Part shown: piece after piece, positions 8,946 to 16,872 of the stretch | Layout of the letters: each line of letters starts with the position of its first letter | Position numbering within the stretch: the stretch's first letter is position 1 | Origin: Sediminicola sp963974715 | GTDB taxonomy: Bacteria > Bacteroidota > Bacteroidia > Flavobacteriales > Flavobacteriaceae | Direction: 5' to 3' | Assembly (NCBI GenBank): GCA_963974715.1 | Contig: CAXBDK010000004.1 | Span: forward strand, 248,001-312,000 | DNA length: 64,000 nucleotides | The notes under the pieces: generated by a model | The model's input: only the letters and a program-made list of their open reading frames with translations | Told to the model about the DNA's origin: nothing | The model's database searches: none | Translations under genes and position numbers: made by a program

Positions 8946-8984
8946 TGGACGTTTCAATAAAGTAAATTTGGACTTTTCAATAAA
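8946..8984 (+). promoter_or_regulatory. Two 16-bp direct repeats around a -7 box
   Basis: TGGAC(G/T)TTTCAATAAA occurs at 8946-8961 and 8969-8984, 23 bp apart, with a Bacteroidota -7 box TAAATTTG at 8963-8970 between them. This precedes an operon that ends with an AraC-family gene. Direct half-sites two helical turns apart fit AraC-type binding, so this is a likely operator/promoter. The regulator assignment is inference. Confidence 0.5.
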
Positions 8985-9041
8985 CCAGGATCAAAGCTGA
9001 TCATTGACATTTGCATCGGATGTATTTTTAAAGAACAAAGG

Positions 9042-10082
9042 ATGGAAAATAAAGAAATGGTTTTGGTAACGGGCAGGACCGGATTTATGGGAATGCAAAT
9101 TGTTTATCAGTTACTGAAAAAAGGATATTCCGTAAGAACAACTGTTCGAAATCTGAAAAGTGCAGACAAGGTACAAGAAACCTTAAAAAACAACGGCATC
9201 ACATCGTTTGAAAATCTCTCGTTTGCAGAGGCGGAACTTACCAAAGATGAAAATTGGGAGCAGGCAATACACGGTTGTAAATATGTGTTGAGCGTAGCTT
9301 CCCCGGTATTTTTCCATAAACCCAAAAATGAGGAAGAAGCCATTCTTCCAGCAAGGGAAGGAATATTGCGTATTTTGAGGTTTGCAAAAAAAGCAGTTGT
9401 AAAAAGAGTGGTGATGACATCCAACTTTGGAGCGATTGGTTTTACTCAAACCGATAAAAACAGGGCTACAACCGAAGACGACTGGACGGATACGAACAAT
9501 AAAAGTGTTTCCGTTTACGAAAGATCAAAAACACTGGCCGAAAAGGCCGCTTGGAACTTCATAGAAACCAAAGGTGGAAATCTTGAATTTGCCACCATCA
9601 ATCCTGTTGCCATTTTGGGTCCGTCATTGGGTGCACACGTTTCAGGGAGTTTTCAGCTACTTCAAAATTTACTGACCGGGAAATTGAAAGCGGTGCCAAA
9701 TATTCCGTTAAACATTGTGGATGTGCGGGATGTTGCCGATTTGCACATTCGTGCAATGGAATCGCCAGAAGCCAACGGACATCGATTTATCGCTTCTGCC
9801 GACAGACAAATTTCTTTGCCCGAAATAGCACTTCTCTTAAAAAATAATCGCAAGGAAATTTCAGAAAAAGTATCCCTAAAAAAATTGCCGGATTGGGTTT
9901 TATCCGTTTCCTCCATCTTTAACGACCAAGCAAAAGAAGGCGTTTTGCTTACCAAAATGAACCGCAATGTAAGCAATCAAAAAGCTAAAGAAATTTTGAA
10001 CTGGAAACCCATTGCCTCACAAGAAGTTGCCATTTTGGAAGCGGTGGACACTATGATAAAGTATAATTTAATCAATAAATAG
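9042..10082 (+). CDS. NAD-dependent epimerase / dihydroflavonol-reductase-like SDR
   Basis: A 346-residue extended short-chain dehydrogenase/reductase. The nucleotide motif TGRTGFMG is at residues 10-17 (TGxxGxxG pattern), VRN lies at about 36-38, and the catalytic Y-x-x-x-K pattern is YERSK in the middle of the chain, followed by LAEKAAW. The overall sequence resembles dihydroflavonol 4-reductase-like and aldehyde-reductase members that reduce small carbonyl compounds with NADPH. It starts the three-gene operon 9042-11258: the next gene begins 6 bp after its stop. The start at 9042 lies about 70 bp downstream of the -7 box at 8963. Substrate not readable. Confidence 0.87.
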   Translation: MENKEMVLVTGRTGFMGMQIVYQLLKKGYSVRTTVRNLKSADKVQETLKNNGITSFENLSFAEAELTKDENWEQAIHGCKYVLSVASPVFFHKPKNEEEAILPAREGILRILRFAKKAVVKRVVMTSNFGAIGFTQTDKNRATTEDDWTDTNNKSVSVYERSKTLAEKAAWNFIETKGGNLEFATINPVAILGPSLGAHVSGSFQLLQNLLTGKLKAVPNIPLNIVDVRDVADLHIRAMESPEANGHRFIASADRQISLPEIALLLKNNRKEISEKVSLKKLPDWVLSVSSIFNDQAKEGVLLTKMNRNVSNQKAKEILNWKPIASQEVAILEAVDTMIKYNLINK

Positions 10083-10088
10083 AACAAA

Positions 10089-10454
10089 ATGGCCTTAAAA
10101 ACAATGAGTGGAATTTTGCTTTTGGCAACAGTGTATTTTGGCGTAAGCCACGGTTCACGTGTGTTTCAAAAGCCCACGGAACAGTATTTGGAAATGATGG
10201 ATTCGCTGGGGATTTCGAACACAATGCGGATAGCATTCGGTGTACTGTCCATCGGTTCGGCCTTGCTCATCCTTCTTCCCAAAACTTTCTATGTAGGAAA
10301 TTCGGTAAGGGCCATGCTTTTGGTATTGATGATGGCTTTGGCCCTGAAGGCCGGAAATTATAAATTTGCACTGATCGAAATACCATTTTTAATGATGCCT
10401 TTGGTCCTTATCTATTTGGGGCATCCTTTAAAGGATACAACATTTAATTTTTAA
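10089..10454 (+). CDS. DoxX-like / DUF4345-type membrane protein
   Basis: A 121-residue protein with four predicted membrane segments (about residues 5-20, 45-63, 73-90 and 94-112). This is the usual layout of small DoxX-like quinone-associated or DUF4345 proteins in Bacteroidota. It lies 6 bp downstream of the SDR gene and 12 bp upstream of an AraC regulator, so the three are probably cotranscribed. No catalytic motif is visible. Together with the SDR it may form a small stress or carbonyl-detoxification unit, which is inference from context. Confidence 0.65.
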   Translation: MALKTMSGILLLATVYFGVSHGSRVFQKPTEQYLEMMDSLGISNTMRIAFGVLSIGSALLILLPKTFYVGNSVRAMLLVLMMALALKAGNYKFALIEIPFLMMPLVLIYLGHPLKDTTFNF

Positions 10455-10466
10455 AACAAAACAGCA

Positions 10467-11258
10467 ATGAGATCCATTGCCGAAAACACGGCCACCAATA
10501 TCTTGAAGGAACAATTTATTCCCGACAATGTATTTGTGTATGTTGCAAAGGGTGCTTTGCGGGTCTTTGATGGCAATAAAAATTATGTTTTTAAATCGGG
10601 AGATGCGTTTGTGGCAAGAAAAAACAGGTTGGCAAAGTATGAGTTACTTGAAAATAAAGACCCTTTTGAACCAATACTATTTTGTTTTGACGAACCATTT
10701 CTAAAAGATTTTCAAAATAAGCACACCGGTCGAAAATCGGGCTTCAAAACCAATGATGCTTTTATCAGGATTCAGAAGAATTCCTTCATCAGTAGTTTTA
10801 TAAAATCCGTAAAACCGTATTACAAAGGTGTCATGGAATTGGATGCCGATTTTGAAGATTTGAAATATGAGGAGCTATTGATCATTCTATTAAAGCAGCA
10901 ACCTGAACTTGTTGACCTATTATTTGATTTTGCGCCGCAACAAAAAATAAACTTGGAAGCTTTTATGAACCGCAATTTCATGTTTAATGTTCAGGTAGAA
11001 AGATTTGCATTTTTAACAGGTCGGAGTTTGTCCGCATTTAAAAGGGATTTTCAGACCATTTTTGATGAAACACCTAATCGATGGTTGGTAAAAAAAAGGC
11101 TGGAAGAAGCCCACTTTCTCATTTCCCAAAAAAAACAGAAACCAAACGGCATCTATCTTGATCTGGGTTTTGAAAGTTTATCACATTTTTCGGTAGCTTT
11201 TAAAAAACTTTTTGGAACAACACCTACTGAATTGGCCATGAAAAATACCCGTAACTAA
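10467..11258 (+). CDS. AraC-family transcriptional regulator
   Basis: A 263-residue regulator with an N-terminal cupin-like sensing part (VYVAKGALRVFDGNKNYVFKSGDAFVARKN, about residues 25-54) and a C-terminal double helix-turn-helix (about 170-260) containing SLSAFKRDFQ.IFDETPNRWL and LGFESLSHFSVAFKKLFGTTPTE. It closes the SDR-DoxX-AraC operon and probably autoregulates it through the direct repeats at 8946-8984. The same architecture is seen at 19964-20812. The start ATG lies 12 bp after the previous stop. Confidence 0.9.
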   Translation: MRSIAENTATNILKEQFIPDNVFVYVAKGALRVFDGNKNYVFKSGDAFVARKNRLAKYELLENKDPFEPILFCFDEPFLKDFQNKHTGRKSGFKTNDAFIRIQKNSFISSFIKSVKPYYKGVMELDADFEDLKYEELLIILLKQQPELVDLLFDFAPQQKINLEAFMNRNFMFNVQVERFAFLTGRSLSAFKRDFQTIFDETPNRWLVKKRLEEAHFLISQKKQKPNGIYLDLGFESLSHFSVAFKKLFGTTPTELAMKNTRN

Positions 11259-11264
11259 CAAGCC

Positions 11265-11604
11265 CACCTGATCATCAACGACGGGGAACGGTTAAGGGGC
11301 CACAGTTCCTACAAGCATTTTTCGGCAAGGTTTATAGAAACAAGTGGTCTGTCGGAAAGGACCTGTTCGAGCAACTTTTTATGGACAGGTGCATTTCTTA
11401 CAGGACAGGATCACGCTCAGGAAAAGTGCATTGATCGAAACCTTGAACGAGGAACTCAAGAACCAGTTTCAGGTAGAACAAACAAGGCACGGGAACTTTG
11501 AATATTTTAGAACCGATCTGCTCTCGGAAATCATCAACTGTTCTTTCTTTGATAAAAAACCATCACTAAACTTGGAAATCATAGATCAAAGGTTATCCGC
11601 TTAA
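11265..11604 (+). pseudogene. IS982-family transposase fragment
   Basis: Pieces of an IS982-type DDE transposase in two frames. One frame (about 11318-11425) reads FFGKVYRNKWSVGKDLFEQLFMDR, matching the FxxxKGYxGKDLFEQLFxDG region. The other (to TAA at 11604) reads DRITLRKSALIETLNEELKN, QVEQTRHGNFEYF and KKPSLNLEIID, the characteristic C-terminal block with the last catalytic Glu. The N-terminal half is missing and a frameshift separates the pieces, so it is dead. No terminal inverted repeats were identified. The following 11605-11773 is non-coding. Confidence 0.75.
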
Positions 11605-11773
11605 CTCCAACTCACGTTAAAGTAAGCAATGATATCCTATAGCGTTAGAAAGCGCAGATAAAGATTCTATTTATTTTAATTATCCAGTATATTGCCATCG
11701 TCCAATCCATGAAAAAAGATGGTTTTCAAAGTCCGAATTAGTTTAGTATAATAATGCATATCCTGTAGAAAAA

Positions 11774-13603
11774 ATGAACATTGACCAGCCCAAAATAAAG
11801 GAACTCCTTGCCCAGGTCGAGGAAATTATCCACTTGATCCGAGTAGCGGAAAAAAAGGAATCGAAGACAATAGCAAAGGTGTGCGACATTTATACCAACA
11901 GTGCCAAGAACCTTCTTCATTATAAGGCGTTAAGAACGTTAGACCTTCGGAAATTGCAAAGAAAATTGGAGGATCTTGGAATGTCCACGCTATCCAGTTC
12001 GAGCGGACATGTCCTAGGGAGTTTGGCCCATACCAGAAGAATTTTGGAGATGTCGCTAGAACGGTCCGAACCGACCAACATAAAACCGGGCCTGTCAATT
12101 AAAAAAGGGAAAAGGTTATTGGCGGACCATACCGCCGTTCTTTTGGGCCATGGACCAAAAGGACGAAGGGTCAGGATCATGGTTACCCAACCCACCGAAT
12201 CGGCCCATGATTATGACCTGGTCGAAAATATGGTGAAGAACGGTATGGACTGCGCGCGGATAAACTGTGCCCATGACGGACCGGAAATTTGGGCGGGAAT
12301 CATCAACAATATAAAAAGGGCCGCAAAAGCTAATAATAGGGAAGTTAAAATAACGATGGATCTGGCAGGGCCCAAGATACGTACAGGTGCCATAACGGAG
12401 GGGAGCAAGGTCAGAAAGTTTGCGCCGAAACGCAACGAATCGGGAGAGATCATAAAACCCGCAATTATCAAGCTTGTGGCCAAAATGTCCGGTAATCCAA
12501 AATTTGATGAACTGCCCGTGGGCGCCGAATGGCTTTCATTATTGAAGGTCGGAGATCAGGTACATCTCAGGGATGGCAGGAATAAGAGCCGAACATTGGA
12601 AATAGCGCATATATCACCGGATGCGGTGTTCGCCCATGCTGAAAAGACCACCTATATAGGAACCGGATCCGTTTTGCGAATTCTTACGGATATGCGTTCC
12701 GAGACGATCGTTGGTGATATGCAACCTTTGGAACGGTCGATTTTATTGCGGGTGGATGACGAATTGATCATACATCGGGAGGACCGACCGGGCGAAGCGG
12801 CCAAATTTGACGAAAAAGGGAATCTGCTAAGCAAGGCACATATTTCCTGCCAGTTACCGGAAGTGTTCGATCGGGTCGCCGTAGGGGAAAGTATCCTTTT
12901 TGACGATGGCAAAATAGAGGGAAAGATCGTAGCCGTATTTACGGGATCTTTTGAAGTCCATATCACCAAAGCGAAAAGCACGGGGAGCAGATTAAGGGCG
13001 GAGAAGGGAGTCAACTTTCCTACCACCGATCTGGGAATAAGCGGTCTGACAGAAAAGGATAAGCTAGATCTGGAGTTTGTGGTCCGACATGCGGACACCA
13101 TCAATTTTTCGTTCGTAAATTCAAAGGAAGATGTAGAAGATCTATTAAGGGAACTCAAGCGGTTGGAGGCCTTGAACAAGGTGGGCATCGTCCTTAAGAT
13201 AGAGACCCAAAGAGGCTTCAACAATATAAATGAAATCCTATTATCGGCGATGCAGGTCCATTATATCGGAGTGATGATCGCTAGGGGAGATTTGGCAGTA
13301 GAGACGGGCTGGGATAACATCGGCTGGGTACAAAATGAACTATTGGGCATCTGTAATGCCGCGCACATACCGGTAATATGGGCAACGCAAGTACTGGAAA
13401 ACATGGTAAAGAGCGGCCTGCCCTCAAGATCTGAGATCACGGACGTTACCAATTCCCTAAGAGCGGAATGTGTAATGCTGAACAAAGGTCCCTATATCAA
13501 TGAGGCCATTTCGCTGTTGGATGTGATACTTTCCAAGATGGAAAGTTACCAAGAGAAGGAAAAGGCAATGTTTCCAAAAATGCAGCGGTTCATGGCAAAA
13601 TAA
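11774..13603 (+). CDS. Pyruvate kinase-like protein with long N-terminal extension
   Basis: A 609-residue protein. The first ~130 residues are a helical extension (LLAQVEEIIHLIRVAEKK...). A pyruvate kinase barrel follows: VRIMVTQPTESAHDYDLVENMVKNG with CARINCAHDG, then MDLAGPKIRTG (about 195-205), a B-domain-like insertion, then FSFVNSKEDVEDL, VGIVLKIET, IGVMIARGDLAVE and IPVIWATQVLENMVKSGLPSRSEITDV, which match the phosphoenolpyruvate and metal sites. It ends after the barrel and lacks the C-terminal allosteric domain of classical PykF/PykA. Proteins of this type are known in Bacteroidota and cyanobacteria, usually beside a canonical pyruvate kinase. Whether it is an active glycolytic isoenzyme is uncertain. 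Confidence 0.8.
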   Translation: MNIDQPKIKELLAQVEEIIHLIRVAEKKESKTIAKVCDIYTNSAKNLLHYKALRTLDLRKLQRKLEDLGMSTLSSSSGHVLGSLAHTRRILEMSLERSEPTNIKPGLSIKKGKRLLADHTAVLLGHGPKGRRVRIMVTQPTESAHDYDLVENMVKNGMDCARINCAHDGPEIWAGIINNIKRAAKANNREVKITMDLAGPKIRTGAITEGSKVRKFAPKRNESGEIIKPAIIKLVAKMSGNPKFDELPVGAEWLSLLKVGDQVHLRDGRNKSRTLEIAHISPDAVFAHAEKTTYIGTGSVLRILTDMRSETIVGDMQPLERSILLRVDDELIIHREDRPGEAAKFDEKGNLLSKAHISCQLPEVFDRVAVGESILFDDGKIEGKIVAVFTGSFEVHITKAKSTGSRLRAEKGVNFPTTDLGISGLTEKDKLDLEFVVRHADTINFSFVNSKEDVEDLLRELKRLEALNKVGIVLKIETQRGFNNINEILLSAMQVHYIGVMIARGDLAVETGWDNIGWVQNELLGICNAAHIPVIWATQVLENMVKSGLPSRSEITDVTNSLRAECVMLNKGPYINEAISLLDVILSKMESYQEKEKAMFPKMQRFMAK

Positions 13604-13673
13604 AGTTCAACTTTAGGCATTTCCATAAAACCAATGATAAGTAGGACCATAGAAGGTAATGAATAAAATTTAA

Positions 13674-13691
13674 AAAGGTGGCCACCTTTTA
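13674..13691. repeat. Perfect palindrome AAAAGGTGGCCACCTTTT
   Basis: An 18-bp perfect palindrome about 70 bp after the pyruvate-kinase stop and just before the DUF932 fragment. A related sequence (AAAGGCGGCCAC) precedes the other DUF932 fragment at about 43709, so it may belong to the same decayed element. It could also act as a terminator stem. Confidence 0.4.
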
Positions 13692-13694
13692 AAG

Positions 13695-13800
13695 AATCAT
13701 TGTATGTTCGATACATCCGCTCCCAAAATTCCATGGGCATCGAACAGTCCGAAGGTCCGGTTGGCCTCCGTTGCACCACCGCCCCGATAAGGGTCAGCTT
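13695..13800 (-). pseudogene. DUF932 3'-end fragment (copy 1)
   Basis: The DNA is clearly related to the last ~100 bp of the intact DUF932 gene at 26074-27108: the minus strand gives ...QRR..., then after a frameshift TFGLFDAHGILGADVSNIQ, against AFGLCDAYRKFGADALNMN in the intact gene. Only the C-terminal ~35 codons remain. A repeat R copy follows 130 bp further on, the same arrangement as at 43.7-44.2 kb. Confidence 0.65.
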
Positions 13801-13931
13801 GATAAATCAGATTTGTCCAGTAGGGCCCACCATACTGGGTTCATACCAGTGACCCTCCCGACCGTTCGTCGGGATGCCCTGGACCGAGCCTCGGATATGA
13901 ATGTAAAAACATGGTGGTGCAAAACCATATA

Positions 13932-14062
13932 AATCAAAAAAGGCTCCCAATTTCTTGGAAGCCTTGTCGTTGTTGATGTGGGCCCAACGATACCTATTTC
14001 GAACAGGTTCATGGATGATTTAGAGCTTTTATGCGACTTAAAAGAATAGGATATTATTAGTC
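13932..14062 (+). repeat. Dispersed repeat R, copy C
   Basis: The best preserved copy. The hairpin GGCTCCCAA-TTTC-TTGGAAGCC (13941-13963) reads on the minus strand as GGCTTCCAA-GAAA-TTGGGAGCC followed by TTTTTT, a good intrinsic-terminator form. One plus-strand frame stays open through the repeat, ending NRFMDDLELLCDLKE-stop. The upstream stretch 13800-13931 contains a CCCGAC...GTCGGG hairpin (13857-13873) and a T-arm-like stem. Confidence 0.65.
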
Positions 14063-14283
14063 ATAACCACCCACATGAACGTTGAAACATCTCCCTGATT
14101 TTTGGAAAAACCAATTACTCTTAGCGCTAAAAAGACTAATTGGAGGAAATATGGACCACCTCATCAAAAAAAGCAGTTTCTATTGCTATAAATAAATTTG
14201 TTCTATGTATTAAAACACTTATTCTTTTTTATAAAGTAAGTGCTTTTACATTGTGCGATGAAAACCTACACCATTGCTGTCAC

Positions 14284-14598
14284 TTAATTTTTAGCAAATT
14301 TTTCCAGCTCTTTATTGAACTTCTCCGCTTCTTCGAAAAACAGTGCATGTCCGCTTTTTTCGAACTTTACAATATATGAATTCTTGATTCCTCGGTTTAG
14401 CTCCTCTGCAAATACAAAATCACATAACTAATCTTGTGGACCATGAAATATTACCACGGGAATCTTAATTTTAGATAATTCTGGGCGTAGGTCAAGATCA
14501 CGCAAGGCAGTGATGGATTCCGTGATGGCATAAGGAGAAGCTTCCAAATTGATGTTTTCCAACCACTTTTCAACATTCTCAAGAACTAGCGGAGGCAT
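14284..14598 (-). pseudogene. Alpha/beta hydrolase C-terminal remnant
   Basis: The minus strand encodes the C-terminal third of an alpha/beta hydrolase: SITALRDLDLRPELSKIKIPVVIFHGPQD, an in-frame TAG (14428-14430), then LCDFVFAEELNRGIKNSYIV and FEKSGHALFFEEAEKFN to TAA at 14284. The pattern IP(V/T)(L/V)(I/V)FHG..D and SGH are the strand carrying the catalytic Asp and the loop with the catalytic His. The nucleophile-bearing N-terminal part is missing. Truncation plus an internal stop make it a pseudogene. Confidence 0.75.
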
Positions 14599-14770
14599 GG
14601 TACTGTGGGTTCATTTTCATTCAGATTTTCCGCTACAAAAATCCGGGATAAAAGTTAAGTTAAAAACCACGCTACTTACCAAGCCAATTTTATTCATAAA
14701 GATGCGGGTAATGCTTTGGATAGTGTAATAAATTTTTGAATACAAGAGCTTCAGTGAGAATTAAACGCTC

Positions 14771-15166
14771 TTAAGTTCTCTGAATAGTTTCTTTTTTTCG
14801 TTTGTAATGCAATTGTGCCAATCCAGTTTCAAATGTTTTTGCACTTACAAACTCAAGTAGCTGCTCTGGCCTTCCGCCTTTAAATAATCGTGTCCCATTC
14901 CCTAATAATATTGGGATGACAGAAATAATAAGTTCGTCAATCAAGTCATTTTTTAAGAGTTCATTTATGATTTCAGCCCCACCATCACAATATATGTTTT
15001 TTCCGTTTTCATTTTTTAGGGCAAGCACTAATTCCTTTAAGTTTCCTGTATGGAACTTCACTTTCCCTTCATCAGGTCTTTCGGTTCTAGTGATCACATA
15101 CACGTACCTTTCTCCATTATCGTAATGATACTTTTCCTGATAAACTTCATTTTCGGGAGTATGAAT
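14771..15166 (-). pseudogene. RibD/DHFR-like reductase, N-terminally truncated
   Basis: The open frame reads VYVITRTERPDEGKVKFHTG, then GKNIYCDGGAEIINELLKNDLIDELIISVIPILLGNGTRLFKGG and a final LAQLHYKRK. This is the C-terminal two thirds of the 'dihydrofolate reductase family' (RibD C-terminal domain fold), with the GG(A/S)E, (D)E(L/F)IISV(I)P(I/V)L(L/V)GNG signatures intact. The usual first ~70 residues (SLDGYIA..., RKTY) are absent and no ATG lies at a suitable place; the first usable codon is a GTG at 15103. Probably a dead 5'-truncated gene. It adds to the cluster of gene debris at 13.7-15.2 kb. Confidence 0.65.
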
Positions 15167-15288
15167 TTAACAGATGATATTAACTTTTATTCCTGCATTC
15201 TGTTGATTAAAGCGTCAATTGTGTCAATTCTAATGATTAGATATAAATAAATAAAATTGTTTGTAGATAATTCCTAATAAAGTTAATT

Positions 15289-15807
15289 CTAGAGATTTTG
15301 GATATTTATTTCAAAAAAACAAACATCTGCATTGTGGTAATGAGAAGGCAAACCTGAAGAATCTTCTAATTTTTTGATACCCAAAAAATTGAAGCCACAT
15401 TTTTTGTAATGATTGATTAATTTTTCATTTTCACCACAAGTATCCATTCTGATGAATTGTTTGTGGTTAGACTTTGCAAACTTATATGCCCAATCAACTA
15501 TTATCTTAACGAAATTATTTCCTCTAAAGTCGGGGTTTGTGGCTATTCTGTGAATATAGATGGAAGAATCCTCCCCATCATCACCCCAAATTTGTGGGTC
15601 TCGATAGGTTATCACCCAAATGCAAGCTATTTTGTTTTCAATTAATAACTTGAATTGCCGGTTTTCCTCAACTTCCGCGGATACTAATTCTTCATCAAAT
15701 TCTGGCCATTGATTATCTGGAAATTTTTCCTTTTGAAAACTAGTCGCTAATTTATATAACTTAAATATTTCTGAAATGTCATTGGGAGTACTATTCGTTA
15801 TTTTCAT
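15289..15807 (-). CDS. GNAT-family N-acetyltransferase
   Basis: A 172-residue GNAT protein. The acetyl-CoA-binding motif A region reads IHRIATNPDFRGNNFVKIIVDWAYKFAKS (about residues 85-113; a loose version of the R/Q-x-x-G-x-G/A loop) followed by the RMDTCGENEKLINHYKKCGF segment, the usual motif B with C/Y-GF. The full domain is present. Substrate unknown. It is divergent from a MarR regulator across 87 bp that contain two direct repeats, so MarR probably controls both. The start ATG is at 15807. Confidence 0.87.
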   Translation of the reverse strand: MKITNSTPNDISEIFKLYKLATSFQKEKFPDNQWPEFDEELVSAEVEENRQFKLLIENKIACIWVITYRDPQIWGDDGEDSSIYIHRIATNPDFRGNNFVKIIVDWAYKFAKSNHKQFIRMDTCGENEKLINHYKKCGFNFLGIKKLEDSSGLPSHYHNADVCFFEINIQNL

Positions 15808-15837
15808 CTGCCTAAATTTTAATTACATTTCGTATAT

Positions 15838-15881
15838 TACTTGACAAAAGCAAATATAAACAAAAATACTTGACAAAAGCA
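15838..15881. promoter_or_regulatory. Twin direct repeats TACTTGACAAAAGCA, likely MarR operator
   Basis: The 15-bp sequence TACTTGACAAAAGCA occurs at 15838-15852 and again at 15867-15881. Each repeat is itself a partial palindrome (CTT-GACAA-AAG). They fill the 87-bp gap between the divergent GNAT and MarR genes. Such sites fit the short dyads bound by MarR dimers; binding by the adjacent MarR is inference. Confidence 0.55.
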
Positions 15882-15894
15882 TATAAAAAGAATT

Positions 15895-16332
15895 ATGGAT
15901 GAAATGGAAATTATACATAAAATAAGAACTTTCAACCGTAACTATGTTAGGAGCATTGGTCTGTTAGAAAAAACTTTACTCAATACGGATTATTCATTGA
16001 CCGAATCACAGATCCTTTTCATCGTCAATGAAAAAAAACGCACAACCGCAACAGAAATCAATAAACTACTGAAACTGGATGAAGGTTATTTAAGCCGAAT
16101 TATAAAGAAGCTTATCGCAAGACGTATGTTGACTAAAGAACAGTCTCCATCGGACAAACGATGTTTTGAAATCAAACTAACCGAAAAAGGAGTAAAAGAA
16201 CAGCAAAAACTGGATGAAATATCTTCTAATTCTATTCGATCAATTATTTCTCATTTAAACCCTTCACATCAAACAGAATTAGCAATCCTGTTTGACCGTG
16301 TTATGGTTTTGTTATACGGGACTGATAGTTAG
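15895..16332 (+). CDS. MarR-family transcriptional regulator
   Basis: A 145-residue winged helix-turn-helix protein. The DNA-binding core reads TATEINKLLKLDEGYLSRIIKKLIARRML (about residues 52-80), followed by the wing with SPSDKRCFEIKLTEKG (D-x-R motif of MarR wings). N- and C-terminal helices form the expected dimer interface. It is divergent from a GNAT acetyltransferase, and MarR-GNAT pairs (also fused in one protein) are common. It likely represses its own and the GNAT promoter via the repeats at 15838-15881. Confidence 0.9.
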   Translation: MDEMEIIHKIRTFNRNYVRSIGLLEKTLLNTDYSLTESQILFIVNEKKRTTATEINKLLKLDEGYLSRIIKKLIARRMLTKEQSPSDKRCFEIKLTEKGVKEQQKLDEISSNSIRSIISHLNPSHQTELAILFDRVMVLLYGTDS

Positions 16333-16444
16333 ACCAGGATGTTTTAGGCTTGCCGAAACTAAAGCTGCTGTGTCTCAATTATAGGAATGTCCAAGGTTGA
16401 TTCTTACACATCACATTTTGAGCAACAAACCATCAAGATTAGAA

Positions 16445-16870
16445 TTAGTTCTTCGTAGCGATCACGGTTATTTCAATATTTGCATTTAAAACTAATCCAT
16501 TAACACCTACACATGTTCTTGTTGGATAAGGAGCCTTAAAATAATCTAGATAAATTTCATTAAATTCATCGAACTGCTTAATATCTTTAAGGTATACAGT
16601 TACGCTAATTACCTTATCTAAGGATGACCCAGCCAATTCTAAACTACTCGACACATTCTCTATAGTTTTTTTGACTTCACTTTTGAAATTTTTATAAGCT
16701 CCTGTAGTCGGTTTTCCTGCAATTTCACCAGATAGAAAAACAAGATTAGAATTCACGATGTAACTACTGTATGGGATTAATTTCTCTTGTGAAATTTGCG
16801 CTTCACTAGGTATTGAGAACATAAAACTAAATGATATTAATAAGCAAGATATAATTTTCATATTTTTCAT
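16445..16870 (-). CDS. Exported RidA-family protein
   Basis: A 141-residue RidA/YjgF/UK114 protein with an N-terminal signal peptide (about residues 1-24, cleavage near SEA-Q). The mature part has the family pattern: YSSYIVNSNLVFLSGE, SLELAGSSLDKVISVTVYLKDIKQFDEFNEIYLDYF and a late PTRTCVGVNGL, where the Arg of the RTC(V/I) motif that binds the carboxylate in enamine/imine deaminases is present. Cytoplasmic RidA removes reactive 2-aminoacrylate; the exported forms have no settled role. The gene starts 2 bp after the M28 peptidase stop, so both are cotranscribed with the metallo-hydrolase upstream. Confidence 0.87.
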   Translation of the reverse strand: MKNMKIISCLLISFSFMFSIPSEAQISQEKLIPYSSYIVNSNLVFLSGEIAGKPTTGAYKNFKSEVKKTIENVSSSLELAGSSLDKVISVTVYLKDIKQFDEFNEIYLDYFKAPYPTRTCVGVNGLVLNANIEITVIATKN

Positions 16871-16872
16871 TA

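Noticed and set aside
13828..13850. Possible tRNA fragment (ACTGG-7 nt-CCAGT stem)
   Set aside because: The loop lacks the conserved TTCRA on either strand in full, and no acceptor or other arms are present.
14140..14379. A 79-codon plus-strand ORF
   Set aside because: Mostly antisense to the alpha/beta hydrolase remnant, which explains its open frame.
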